From Fodinibacter sp963695175 (GTDB lineage: Bacteria > Actinomycetota > Actinomycetes > Actinomycetales > Dermatophilaceae), in assembly GCA_963695175.1 (NCBI GenBank), contig CAVOGG010000004.1, positions 62,001 to 126,000 on the forward strand: 64,000 nucleotides of DNA, read 5' to 3'. A model generated the notes under the pieces. That model saw nothing but the letters and a program-made list of their open reading frames with translations, was not told the DNA's origin and did not search any database. Made by a program: the position numbers and the translations under genes. The stretch's first letter is position 1. Each line of letters starts with the position of its first letter. Shown here one piece after another: positions 53,976 through 61,863 of the stretch.

Positions 53976-54677
53976 CTATGCCCCGGTCACCGACAGGCGA
54001 CCGCCCTCGACGGAGGTGGTGAGGTGCGTCAGGTCCGGCACCACGAGGTCGGCGACCGGCTCGAGCTCGTCGGCCGGCGTCGTGCCGAGTACCGCGACCA
54101 GGGCACGGCATCCGGCGGCGCGTCCCGCGCGAAGCCCGGCGACGGCATCCTCGACGACGAGGCATTCGGCCGGGTCCACCCCGAGCCGGCGGGCACCCTC
54201 CAGCCACGGGTCGGGCCACGGCTTGCCGCGCTCGACGTCGGATGCCGTGACGACCACCGGCGGGTGCGTCAGCCCGGTGGCCGCGATCCGGGCCTCGGCG
54301 AGGTCACGGGTGCCGGACGTGACGATGGCCGTGGGCACCCCGCCGTCGGCGAGCGTGGCGAGCAGGGTTGCGGCGCCCGGCAGCACGACGATGTCGGCGA
54401 CGTCGGCCACCTCGAGGTCCCTGATCCGTTCGAACGCGGCGACGCGGTCGCCCTCGGGCAGCAGCGTCTCGATGACCCGGGCGGCCGGGATGCCGTGGAA
54501 TCCCAGGAGCCGCTCCGGGTCGACCCCGTACTCGCCGCACCACCGGATCCAGGACCGCTCGACGGCGGCGATGGAGTCGATGAGCGTGCCGTCGAGGTCG
54601 AGCAGCACCCCCGCGAACGGCTCGGCGAAGGGCGCCTCGGAGGGCGCGCTGGACGACGGGGTGGAGGTGACCGGCAT
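53976..54677 (-). CDS. HAD-superfamily phosphatase (sugar-phosphate/phosphoglycolate type)
   Basis: A 233-aa HAD hydrolase with motif I DLDGTLIDS (nucleophile Asp), motif II TSGTRD, motif III Lys in ERGKPWPDP and motif IV VVEDAVAGLRAG. It resembles glycerol-1-phosphatase or 2-deoxyglucose-6-phosphatase-type enzymes. The ATG at 54677 follows TAGGCT by 7 nt (leaderless); an upstream open stretch lies in the DUF72 gene. It ends 10 nt before the FAD gene start. Confidence 0.88.
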   Translation of the reverse strand: MPVTSTPSSSAPSEAPFAEPFAGVLLDLDGTLIDSIAAVERSWIRWCGEYGVDPERLLGFHGIPAARVIETLLPEGDRVAAFERIRDLEVADVADIVVLPGAATLLATLADGGVPTAIVTSGTRDLAEARIAATGLTHPPVVVTASDVERGKPWPDPWLEGARRLGVDPAECLVVEDAVAGLRAGRAAGCRALVAVLGTTPADELEPVADLVVPDLTHLTTSVEGGRLSVTGA

Positions 54678-54718
54678 ACCGGTCAGCCTAGGTTCCCCCG
54701 GCCGCCGACCCGCACCGG

Positions 54719-55456
54719 TCAGCGGCCGAGGAGGTCGCCCAGCCGCATCGCGTTGGCCACGGCGTACCCGAACTGGTCGTTGTTGAAGTAGCCGTACACC
54801 CGGTGGCCGGCCGCCTCCCACTCGCGCAGCCGGTCGGCCCACCAGCACAGGTCGTCCTCGGAGTAGGACCCCGCGTAGAGGTGCTCACCACTGGGCCCGT
54901 GCCAGCGCACGTAGACCGCCTCGCTCGTGGCCCGCAGGACGCACGGCAGGTTCGCGCCGCTCATCACGACGTAGGCCGAGTGGTGTCGCTCGAGGATGCC
55001 GAACACCGTCTCGTCGAGCCAGGACGGGTGCCGGAACTCGACGGCCGTTCGGATGCCCGCGGGCAGGTGGGCGAGGGCGTGGTCGAGCCGGGCGTCGTCC
55101 CGCTCCATGGTCGGGGGCAGCTGGAGGAGGAGGGGGCCGGCGCGGTCGCCGAGCAGACGCATCCCCCGCTCGATGATCTCCGACCATCGCTCGGGTGCGT
55201 AGAGGCGTTTGGCATGGGTCAGTGCACGCGGTGCCTTCACCGCCATCTCGAACCCGGCCGGCAGCCGGTCGTGCCAGCCGGCGAAGGCGGTGTCGCGGGG
55301 CCAGCGGTAGTGGCTCGCGTTGAGCTCGACGGTCGGAAGTCGTTCGGCGTAATGCTCCAGCCAGCGCCGTCGGGCCACCCCCTCGGGATAGAACGGCCCG
55401 GCCCAGCTGTCGTAGGTCCACCCTGACGTGCCCACGAGGATCGTCACCCCCGGCAT
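54719..55456 (-). CDS. DUF72 family protein
   Basis: A 245-aa TIM-barrel-like DUF72 protein. Family blocks: ILVGTSGWTYDSWAGPFYP at the start, VELNASHYRWP, FEMAVKAPRALTH, RTAVEFRHPSWL and YGYFNNDQFG at the end. No enzyme function is established for the family. The ATG at 55456 is chosen because the family sequence begins there; the longer frame lies in the upstream gap. Confidence 0.88.
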   Translation of the reverse strand: MPGVTILVGTSGWTYDSWAGPFYPEGVARRRWLEHYAERLPTVELNASHYRWPRDTAFAGWHDRLPAGFEMAVKAPRALTHAKRLYAPERWSEIIERGMRLLGDRAGPLLLQLPPTMERDDARLDHALAHLPAGIRTAVEFRHPSWLDETVFGILERHHSAYVVMSGANLPCVLRATSEAVYVRWHGPSGEHLYAGSYSEDDLCWWADRLREWEAAGHRVYGYFNNDQFGYAVANAMRLGDLLGR

Positions 55457-55690
55457 CCTGCCGTGCGGCCGCACCCGTCGGTCGGTTCGCGACCGACTAC
55501 TCCGGCACCTTGGGTACGCGTGCCGACCCACGCGCGCGACGGAGCCACCCTTGGTGCCGAGGGTGGGCTGTTGGGCACCGGACCGGCCGGGCGCTCTCAG
55601 GGTCGACCCTGACTGCCGGAGCGGTATCTGGGGGTCGATCCCCGGACGACCCCTGATGTGGTCGGGATCGGACTGCGCCACGGTGGATGG
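55457..55690. other. 234-nt divergent gap with palindrome
   Basis: CAGGGTCGACCCTG (55598-55611) is a perfect 14-bp palindrome between the divergent DUF72 and YbhN-like genes, and GGGGTCGATCCCC (55631-55643) is a second. Both contain GGTCGA. They could be one regulator's binding sites. No other feature is seen. Confidence 0.4.
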
Positions 55691-56818
55691 ATGAGGACCC
55701 ACACCGGCGCCGTGGCCAGGTTCGCCGTCGCCGGCGGTGCCGCAGTCGCCCTCGTCGCCCTGGTCCTCCCGCGCGCCAGTGGCGCTCGGTGGCACGACAT
55801 CGCGGGGGCGCTGTCCCGCCCGTCAGCCTGGCAGCTGGCGCTGCTCGGCGTGCTGTGGCTCGCCGGCCTGTGCGTGCACACGCCCTCGCTGACGGCGGCC
55901 ATGCCGGGCCTGTCCCACCGACGCGCGCTGCTGCTCAACCTCAGCGGGTCGTTCGTGTCGAACCTGCTGCCCCTCGGCGGGGCCGCAGGCACCGTCGTCA
56001 ACTGGCGGATGGCCCGCACGTGGGGGTTCAGCTCCGGTGCGTTCAGCCGGTGGGCGGTGGTCACGAACCTCGCCGACACCGTCGTCAAGCTCGCGCTGCC
56101 GGGAATCGTCCTGTGCTGGTTCGCCGTCGGCTCGACCGCACCGCCACGAACGGTCGGGACCGCGGCAGCGGTCGGGGCCGCGCTGCTCGTGGTCACCCTG
56201 CTCGCGGGCGCCCTGGTGGCCAGGGACGACCGGATGCTGCGGCGCGCGGGACGCTGGGCCGACCGGGCCGCAGCACGAGTCCGGGTGATCCCCGAAGCGC
56301 CGGAGGGCTACGGCGAGCGGGCCGCACGCTTCCGCTCCGACTCGGCGCAGCTCGTCCGGAACGGGTGGGGTCGGATGCTCGGCGGCAAGCTGGGGTACGC
56401 CGCGCTCCAGGCGGTCCTGCTCTGGGCGTGCCTGCGGGTGGTCGGTGGCCCGGTCGCCCCCCTCGTCGTCGCGTCGGCCTTCGTCGTCGAGCGCGTGCTC
56501 TCCATGGTCGTCGTGACCCCCGGGGCGACGGGCGTCGTCGAGGTGGGGATGGCGGCCGTGCTCGGTGCCCTCGGCGCTGAGCCCGCCGCGGCCGCCGCGG
56601 GAGTGCTGCTCTACCGCGGGCTCGTCGTCGGCATGGAGGTGCCCGTCGGTGGTCTGGCGCTGCTCGGGTGGTGGGTGGGAACCCGCCGGGGCGCCTCGGG
56701 CGTCGGGGCACGACCCCACGTCGCGGACGCCCGCCCCACCCCGCCGCAGCTGCTCCTCGTGCCCGTGCCCGTCGGCGCCCGGAACCGCAGGGCCCCGGCC
56801 CTCTCGTCGCGGAGATGA
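55691..56818 (+). CDS. YbhN/UPF0104-type (lysylphosphatidylglycerol-synthase-TM-like) membrane protein
   Basis: A 375-aa protein with seven to eight hydrophobic helices, including LLLNLSGSFVSNLLPLGGAAG (residues about 83-103), typical of the DUF2156-N/lysyltransferase-TM (UPF0104) fold that flips lipids. No soluble synthase domain follows; after about residue 320 the tail is Pro/Ala-rich. ATG 55691 is chosen at the first hydrophobic-domain start. Lipid flippase function is family knowledge; the substrate is unknown. Confidence 0.82.
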   Translation: MRTHTGAVARFAVAGGAAVALVALVLPRASGARWHDIAGALSRPSAWQLALLGVLWLAGLCVHTPSLTAAMPGLSHRRALLLNLSGSFVSNLLPLGGAAGTVVNWRMARTWGFSSGAFSRWAVVTNLADTVVKLALPGIVLCWFAVGSTAPPRTVGTAAAVGAALLVVTLLAGALVARDDRMLRRAGRWADRAAARVRVIPEAPEGYGERAARFRSDSAQLVRNGWGRMLGGKLGYAALQAVLLWACLRVVGGPVAPLVVASAFVVERVLSMVVVTPGATGVVEVGMAAVLGALGAEPAAAAAGVLLYRGLVVGMEVPVGGLALLGWWVGTRRGASGVGARPHVADARPTPPQLLLVPVPVGARNRRAPALSSRR

Positions 56819-56893
56819 CCGCCGAAGAACACCGCCGCCATCCCACCGACAAACCGGGCCGGTGGTGCAGCCACCCGACCTAGGGTGGTGCGC

Positions 56894-59104
56894 ATGCCCG
56901 AGCCCACGAGCGAGCCGTCGAGCACGCCGACGGCGCCCACTCAGGGTTCTCGCGCGGCCGGGGCGGACGGTGTCGGGCGGCCGCGAACAGCAGTTCTGAG
57001 CGCCACGGTGGCGGTGCTCGCCCTCGTCGGTGGGTGGACCTGGGCCGCGGCGGTGCAGTCGGGCGGTTTCGACGCCCGGGCCGAGTCGATCAGCGCCCTC
57101 GCGGCATCGGGAACGCCGCACCGGTGGATCATGACGACCGCTCTCCTGATCACCGGGGTGGCGCACGTCGTCACCGCGTGGGCCCTGGTGCCCGCTCGCC
57201 GCCCCGGCCGGATCCTGCTGGCCGCCGCTGGGGTCGCCACCCTCGCCGTCGCCGCGCTTCCCCTTCCGTCGCGCACGGGCTCGTCGGTGGCGCACACGGC
57301 CGTGGCCACACTGTCGTTCGCGCTGCTCGCCGGGTGGCCCTGGTTCGCGGCGCGACCCGACGGCCCGGTCGCCCTGGAGCGCCGGGTGGCCCGGCCGGCG
57401 GCCGCTGTGCTCGCCGTGGCCGTCGCATCGCTCGCGATCGGCCTCGGGGGCACCGGGTTCGGCGTCCACGAGCGCACCGTCGCCTTCCTCACGGTGGCGT
57501 GGCCGCTCGTCACGGCGGTCAGCACGTGGTGGTGGGCCGGGCACCGGATCGGCTCCCGGCGGGTGCGCCTCGGGCTCGCGGTCGTCGGGCTGGTCGTCGC
57601 CTGCGGGCTCGCGGGCACCTCGGCCACGGCGATCGCCCCCGCCACCGCGCAGACCCGTCACTACCAGGCGAGCGTGGCGCTCGACCCGAACCCCCTGCAC
57701 AACGGCGAGCTCGTCGCGACCACGGCATTCGGGGACCTGCGCCTGGAGTTCCAGGGGATCGCCCCCGGCATCCGGGCGGTGCCGCAGGTCAAGGCGAACA
57801 TCGCCGAGGTGCTCTCCCGCCCCGGGGTCAGCCTCGCCAGCCTGCGCCCCGGCCCCGAGGAGCTGAGCGCCGCGATCCGCGACGTCGCCGTCGCCGTCAT
57901 GGTCCGCTTCGCCCTCGGTGCACTCGCCGTCGTCGCCGCCGTGCTCGCCGGGTACGCCGTGCTCCGTCGACGCCGCCCGCCCATGGCGCTGGTCGTGGCC
58001 GGGCTCGTCGGGTGGCTGGCGTCCACGGTCATCACCGGCTTCACGCTCTACACGACGTACCAACCCACCCGTCAGGAGACGTTCACCTCGACCGGGGTGC
58101 TCGGCACGCTCCAGCGCAACCAGGGGATCCTCAGCGACGTCGAGGCCCGAGCGACCCAGGTGGCGCCCTACCTGCGCAACCTGATCGCCCTGTCGACGGC
58201 GCTGCAGCAGAAGTACCAGGCGGCGCCGCTGGAGTCCGACACCTCGTTGCGGGTCCTGCTCGTCAGCGACATCCACGCCGGCAACCAGTACGACCTGATG
58301 CGCACGATCGTCGAGGAGGAAGGCATCGACGTCGTGGTCGACGCCGGCGACCTGGTCAACTTCGGCACGGTCGAGGAGGCCGAGGCGACCGGCCTGTTCG
58401 ACGGCATCCGGTCGGTCGGTGTGCCGTACCTGTTCGTGCGCGGCAACCACGACGCGAACAGCGCGACCGACACCGCGCTGCTCGACCGGATCGCCACCAT
58501 TCCCAACGTGACCCTGCTCGAGGACGGCGCGGGCGACTACACCGAGGTCACCGTGCACGGGGTGCGGATCGCCGGCTTCAACGACCCGCGCTGGTTCGGC
58601 GACTCCGGCACCGGCTCCCCCGCCAAGCAGGCACCGGCCCGCGAGGCCTTCACGGCGGCGTACGCCGGCCGGCCGGCCGCCGACCTCGTCGTCGGGCACG
58701 AGCCGTGGGCCGTCGAGGGCCTGGCCGGCGGTGTCCTCGCGAACGGGCACATGCACTCGGCCGACCTCGAGGGCAACCGCGTTCAGGCCGGCACCTTCAC
58801 CGGAGGGGGGCCGTTCACCCACTTCCTCGCCGACAGCGGAGGTGAGGAGCTCGTCGGCCAGCCCTCGGCGTTCGACGTGCTCACCTTCGGCACCGACTGC
58901 CGGCTCGCCACGCTCACCCGCTACCGGTTCCGTGACGTGATCGAGGGGCGGCCGGCGTACGACGACGTCTCGCTCGTCAACGGCCGCCGGGTCGACGGGC
59001 GCGAGGCCGACCCGGCCCGCACCTGCTCGGTCGACTCTCCCCTGACGACCGTCCCGGTCCCCAAGGCGGCGACGACGGCGGTGAGCGCACCGGCATCCCC
59101 TTGA
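56894..59104 (+). CDS. DUF998-like membrane domain fused to a metallophosphoesterase
   Basis: A 736-aa protein. The first part (residues about 30-225) is a six- to seven-helix domain like DUF998, with GGFDARAESISALAASGTPHRW near the start. A second membrane pair lies near residues 335-395. The C-terminal calcineurin-type domain has metal motifs DIHAGN, DAGDLVNFG, RGNHDAN, GHEPW and NGHMHS. Starts at ATG 56894, 7 nt after TAGGGT. The N- and C-terminal domains are usually separate proteins. The phosphoesterase may face the outside; its substrate is unknown. Confidence 0.85.
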   Translation: MPEPTSEPSSTPTAPTQGSRAAGADGVGRPRTAVLSATVAVLALVGGWTWAAAVQSGGFDARAESISALAASGTPHRWIMTTALLITGVAHVVTAWALVPARRPGRILLAAAGVATLAVAALPLPSRTGSSVAHTAVATLSFALLAGWPWFAARPDGPVALERRVARPAAAVLAVAVASLAIGLGGTGFGVHERTVAFLTVAWPLVTAVSTWWWAGHRIGSRRVRLGLAVVGLVVACGLAGTSATAIAPATAQTRHYQASVALDPNPLHNGELVATTAFGDLRLEFQGIAPGIRAVPQVKANIAEVLSRPGVSLASLRPGPEELSAAIRDVAVAVMVRFALGALAVVAAVLAGYAVLRRRRPPMALVVAGLVGWLASTVITGFTLYTTYQPTRQETFTSTGVLGTLQRNQGILSDVEARATQVAPYLRNLIALSTALQQKYQAAPLESDTSLRVLLVSDIHAGNQYDLMRTIVEEEGIDVVVDAGDLVNFGTVEEAEATGLFDGIRSVGVPYLFVRGNHDANSATDTALLDRIATIPNVTLLEDGAGDYTEVTVHGVRIAGFNDPRWFGDSGTGSPAKQAPAREAFTAAYAGRPAADLVVGHEPWAVEGLAGGVLANGHMHSADLEGNRVQAGTFTGGGPFTHFLADSGGEELVGQPSAFDVLTFGTDCRLATLTRYRFRDVIEGRPAYDDVSLVNGRRVDGREADPARTCSVDSPLTTVPVPKAATTAVSAPASP

Positions 59105-59113
59105 CGTCGTCTC

Positions 59114-59185
59114 GCGAAGTCAGGAGCACTTCGCGGAGTCAGGATGCGGTAACACCCTGACTCGGCGAAGTGCTCCTGACTTCGC
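59114..59185. repeat. REP-like nested palindrome, copy B
   Basis: The 21-nt arms at 59114-59134 and 59165-59185 are identical to those of copy A at 22968-23058; the inner part is shorter and pairs GAGTCAGG with CCTGACTC. It lies between the stops of the convergent metallophosphoesterase and acyl-CoA synthetase genes, a usual place for a bidirectional terminator or REP element. Confidence 0.95.
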
Positions 59186-59194
59186 GGAAGGGGG

Positions 59195-60901
59195 TCAGGA
59201 CTTGAGGTCGGGGAACATGTCGTCGCGCCACTCGGTGCCGTCGGGGGCGCCCTCCGCGTCGGCCAGCTGCTCCTCGCGAGCCCGCAGCTCGACCCGCCGG
59301 ATCTTGCCGGAGATCGTCTTCGGCAGCTCCGAGAACTCCAGGCGGCGCACCCGTTGCCACGGCTGGAGGTTCTCGCGGGCGTACTTCAGGATCGAGCGTG
59401 CGGTCTCCTCCGTGGGCTCGTGACCCGGGGCGAGCACGACGTACGCCTTGGGCACCGCCAGCCGCACGGCATCCGGGGCAGGGACGACGGCCGCCTCGGC
59501 GACCGCCGGGTGCTCGATGAGCACCGACTCGACCTCGAACGGGCTGATCTTGTAGTCGCTGGCCTTGAACACGTCGTCGGTGCGCCCGACGTAGGTGATG
59601 TAGCCGTCGGCGTCGCGGCTGGCCACGTCACCGGTGTGGTACCAGCCGCCGGTCATCGCCTCGTCGTTTCGCGCGGCATCGCCCTGGTAACCGGTCATCA
59701 GCGGCAGTGGGCGAGCGGCCAGGTCGAGGCAGAGCTCGCCCTCCCCCGGACCGTCGACGCGCACGCCGCTCAGCGGGTCGACGAGCACCACCGGCACCCC
59801 GGGCAGCGGGCGGCCCATCGACCCGGGCTTGACCGGTGACCCCGGGGTGTTGCCGACCGCGGCGGTCATCTCGGTCTGGCCGTAGCCGTCGCGCAGGTCG
59901 AGCCCCCACGCGCGCCGCACCTGCTCGATGACCTCGGGATTCAGCGGCTCACCGGCCCCGACCACCTCACGCAGCGATCCCGGCCCACCGGACAGGTCGG
60001 CGTTGATCAGCATCCGCCACACCGTCGGCGGGGCACAGAAGCTGGTGACCTCGTTCTCGCGCAGCACGTCCAGCAGCAGCCCGGCATCGAAGCGCGCGTA
60101 GGACAGCACCACGATCGTCGCCTCCGAGATCCACGGGGCGAAGAAGCACGACCAGGCGTGCTTGGCCCAGCCGGGGCTGGAGAGGTTCAGGTGCTTGTCA
60201 CCGGGCCGAAGGCCGAGCCAGTAGGCGGTCGAGAGGTGCCCGACCGGGTACGACACCTGGGTGTGCTCGACGAGCTTGGGTCGGGCCGTCGTCCCGGACG
60301 TGAAGTACAGCAACAGCGGGTCACCGGGGGCGGTGCCCGGGTGGGGCAGCGGCTCGACGTCCACGGCGTACGCGTCGTGCAGGTCGGCCCAGCCGTCGGC
60401 CGGGCCCACGCTCACCCGCACGAGGTCGGCGCCGAGGTCGGTGAACTTCGCGGTCTGGTCGGGGGTGGTGACGACCGCCCGCGCCGCGCTGCGGGCCACC
60501 CGGTCGGCGAGGTCGGCTGTTCCGGCCGCGGTGGCGGTCGGCACGATGACGGCGCCGATCTTCGTCACCGCGAGCATGACGTCCCACAGCTCGACCTGGT
60601 TGCCGAGCATGAGCAGCACCGGGTCACCCCGCCCGACCCCGAGGCCGAGCAGCCAGCGGCCGACCCGGTCCGCGCGTGCGGCCATCGCGTCGAAGCTGAT
60701 CTCCTCGCTCGAGCCGTCCTCGGCCACGACGACCAGGGCGGGCTCGTCGTTGCCGCGGGCGATCGCGTCGAACCAGTCGACACCCCAGTTGAACTGCTCG
60801 CCGACGTCGGGCCAGGCGAACCGCTCGAGCGCCTCCTCGTGGCGACCCCGCAACGAGATCAGCAGGTCACGTGCCTCGCGGTACCGCTCCGTCGCGCTCA
60901 T
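59195..60901 (-). CDS. Acyl-CoA synthetase, medium-chain (MACS/ACSM) type
   Basis: A 568-aa AMP-forming ligase. Motifs: YFTSGTTARPKLVEHT (A3), DGYGQTEMT (A5), YHTGDVASRDADGYI (A7), RTDDVFKASDYKISPFEVE (A8) and ELPKTISGKIRRVELR with the A10 Lys. The domain order and the start ERYREARDLLISLRG match the medium-chain acyl-CoA/butyryl-CoA synthetase group. The ATG at 60901 follows CAGCAT by 6 nt. Converges on the metallophosphoesterase across REP copy B. Confidence 0.92.
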   Translation of the reverse strand: MSATERYREARDLLISLRGRHEEALERFAWPDVGEQFNWGVDWFDAIARGNDEPALVVVAEDGSSEEISFDAMAARADRVGRWLLGLGVGRGDPVLLMLGNQVELWDVMLAVTKIGAVIVPTATAAGTADLADRVARSAARAVVTTPDQTAKFTDLGADLVRVSVGPADGWADLHDAYAVDVEPLPHPGTAPGDPLLLYFTSGTTARPKLVEHTQVSYPVGHLSTAYWLGLRPGDKHLNLSSPGWAKHAWSCFFAPWISEATIVVLSYARFDAGLLLDVLRENEVTSFCAPPTVWRMLINADLSGGPGSLREVVGAGEPLNPEVIEQVRRAWGLDLRDGYGQTEMTAAVGNTPGSPVKPGSMGRPLPGVPVVLVDPLSGVRVDGPGEGELCLDLAARPLPLMTGYQGDAARNDEAMTGGWYHTGDVASRDADGYITYVGRTDDVFKASDYKISPFEVESVLIEHPAVAEAAVVPAPDAVRLAVPKAYVVLAPGHEPTEETARSILKYARENLQPWQRVRRLEFSELPKTISGKIRRVELRAREEQLADAEGAPDGTEWRDDMFPDLKS

Positions 60902-60937
60902 CCCCCCATGCTGGCACCGCGTGGACCGGGGCGGAAC

Positions 60938-61828
60938 CTACGGGCGCACGGTGGCGCGCTGCGCGACGTGGGCCTTGGGCCGGTCGCCGCAGCTGAGCGG
61001 CGCGTCGGGCAGCGCCTGCGTGACGACGTCGACGACGAGCAGCTCGGGCAGCGACCCACGACCGATCACCTCGACCGTGGTGCGGTCCCCGTCGACCTCC
61101 ACGGTTCCCGGCGCCGCGTCGTCGGCGGATGCCGGGCCGTGGGCACCGATGGCCGCGACGAGGGCGGCCTGCACCGCCGGCTCCCAGCGCGTGGTGCCGC
61201 GCAGGTGCGCCGGGTCGGTGCGGCCCTGTCGGTGCGCGTGGACGACCTCGACCGCGGTGTCCGGGTCGAGCCGGCCGAAGCAGGCTCCGTCGGGCAGGGA
61301 CAGCAGCGTTCCGGCGAAGCGGTGCCCACCCAGGTGCGTGCACTCCCACACCTGTTCGGGAAGCGCCCGGGCCAGCGACGCGACGATCGGACGGCCGCGC
61401 ACGGCGCAGCAGGTGTCCCGCGTGCCGTGGGTGCACACCAGCACCATCGGCCCGGCGTCCTCGTCACTGGCCGAGAGGCGGGCGCCCAGGGCGCGGGCCG
61501 CGTCGAGCAGGTCGGTGGGGGTGCGCCACGTGCCGCGGACCCAGGTGCGGCGCACCGTGTCGACGGCGAACCAGTGGTGCTCCTCAGCGCCCGGGATGCG
61601 GCGGCCCGGGCGCCGCACGAGCAGCACCTTCCCGCCGACCGAGGCGGCGGTCGCCTCGACCTCGACGCCGACCGGGCCGAGCAGCGGCTCGGTGTCCATC
61701 GGCTTCTTCGCCCACGGGCCCAGGTGCTCGACCAGGAGCCACCGAGTCGCGACGGGGGCGGTGCCGGCCAGTGGATCCCCTCGGTCCAGCGACGCGATGG
61801 AGCAGCGCGGGAGATCGGTCGGGGCCAC
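60938..61828 (-). CDS. Suc/Fer-like (sucrase/ferredoxin-like) thioredoxin-fold protein
   Basis: A 296-aa protein of the sucrase/ferredoxin-like family. The putative [2Fe-2S] or redox motifs are CTHGTRDTCCAVRG (residues about 132-145) and ECTHLGGHRFAGTL (about 162-175), giving CxH...CC and CxH pairs. GTG 61828 follows TAGCAT by 6 nt. Role unknown; related yeast/plant proteins affect iron or copper homeostasis. Confidence 0.82.
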   Translation of the reverse strand: MAPTDLPRCSIASLDRGDPLAGTAPVATRWLLVEHLGPWAKKPMDTEPLLGPVGVEVEATAASVGGKVLLVRRPGRRIPGAEEHHWFAVDTVRRTWVRGTWRTPTDLLDAARALGARLSASDEDAGPMVLVCTHGTRDTCCAVRGRPIVASLARALPEQVWECTHLGGHRFAGTLLSLPDGACFGRLDPDTAVEVVHAHRQGRTDPAHLRGTTRWEPAVQAALVAAIGAHGPASADDAAPGTVEVDGDRTTVEVIGRGSLPELLVVDVVTQALPDAPLSCGDRPKAHVAQRATVRP

Positions 61829-61863
61829 CCCGCGATGCTATGCGAGGTGGCCCGGGCGGGTCG

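Noticed and set aside
55598..55643. GGTCGA palindromes as an attachment site or origin
   Set aside because: Only two short palindromes with no integrase, dnaA boxes or flanking direct repeats; an operator is more likely.
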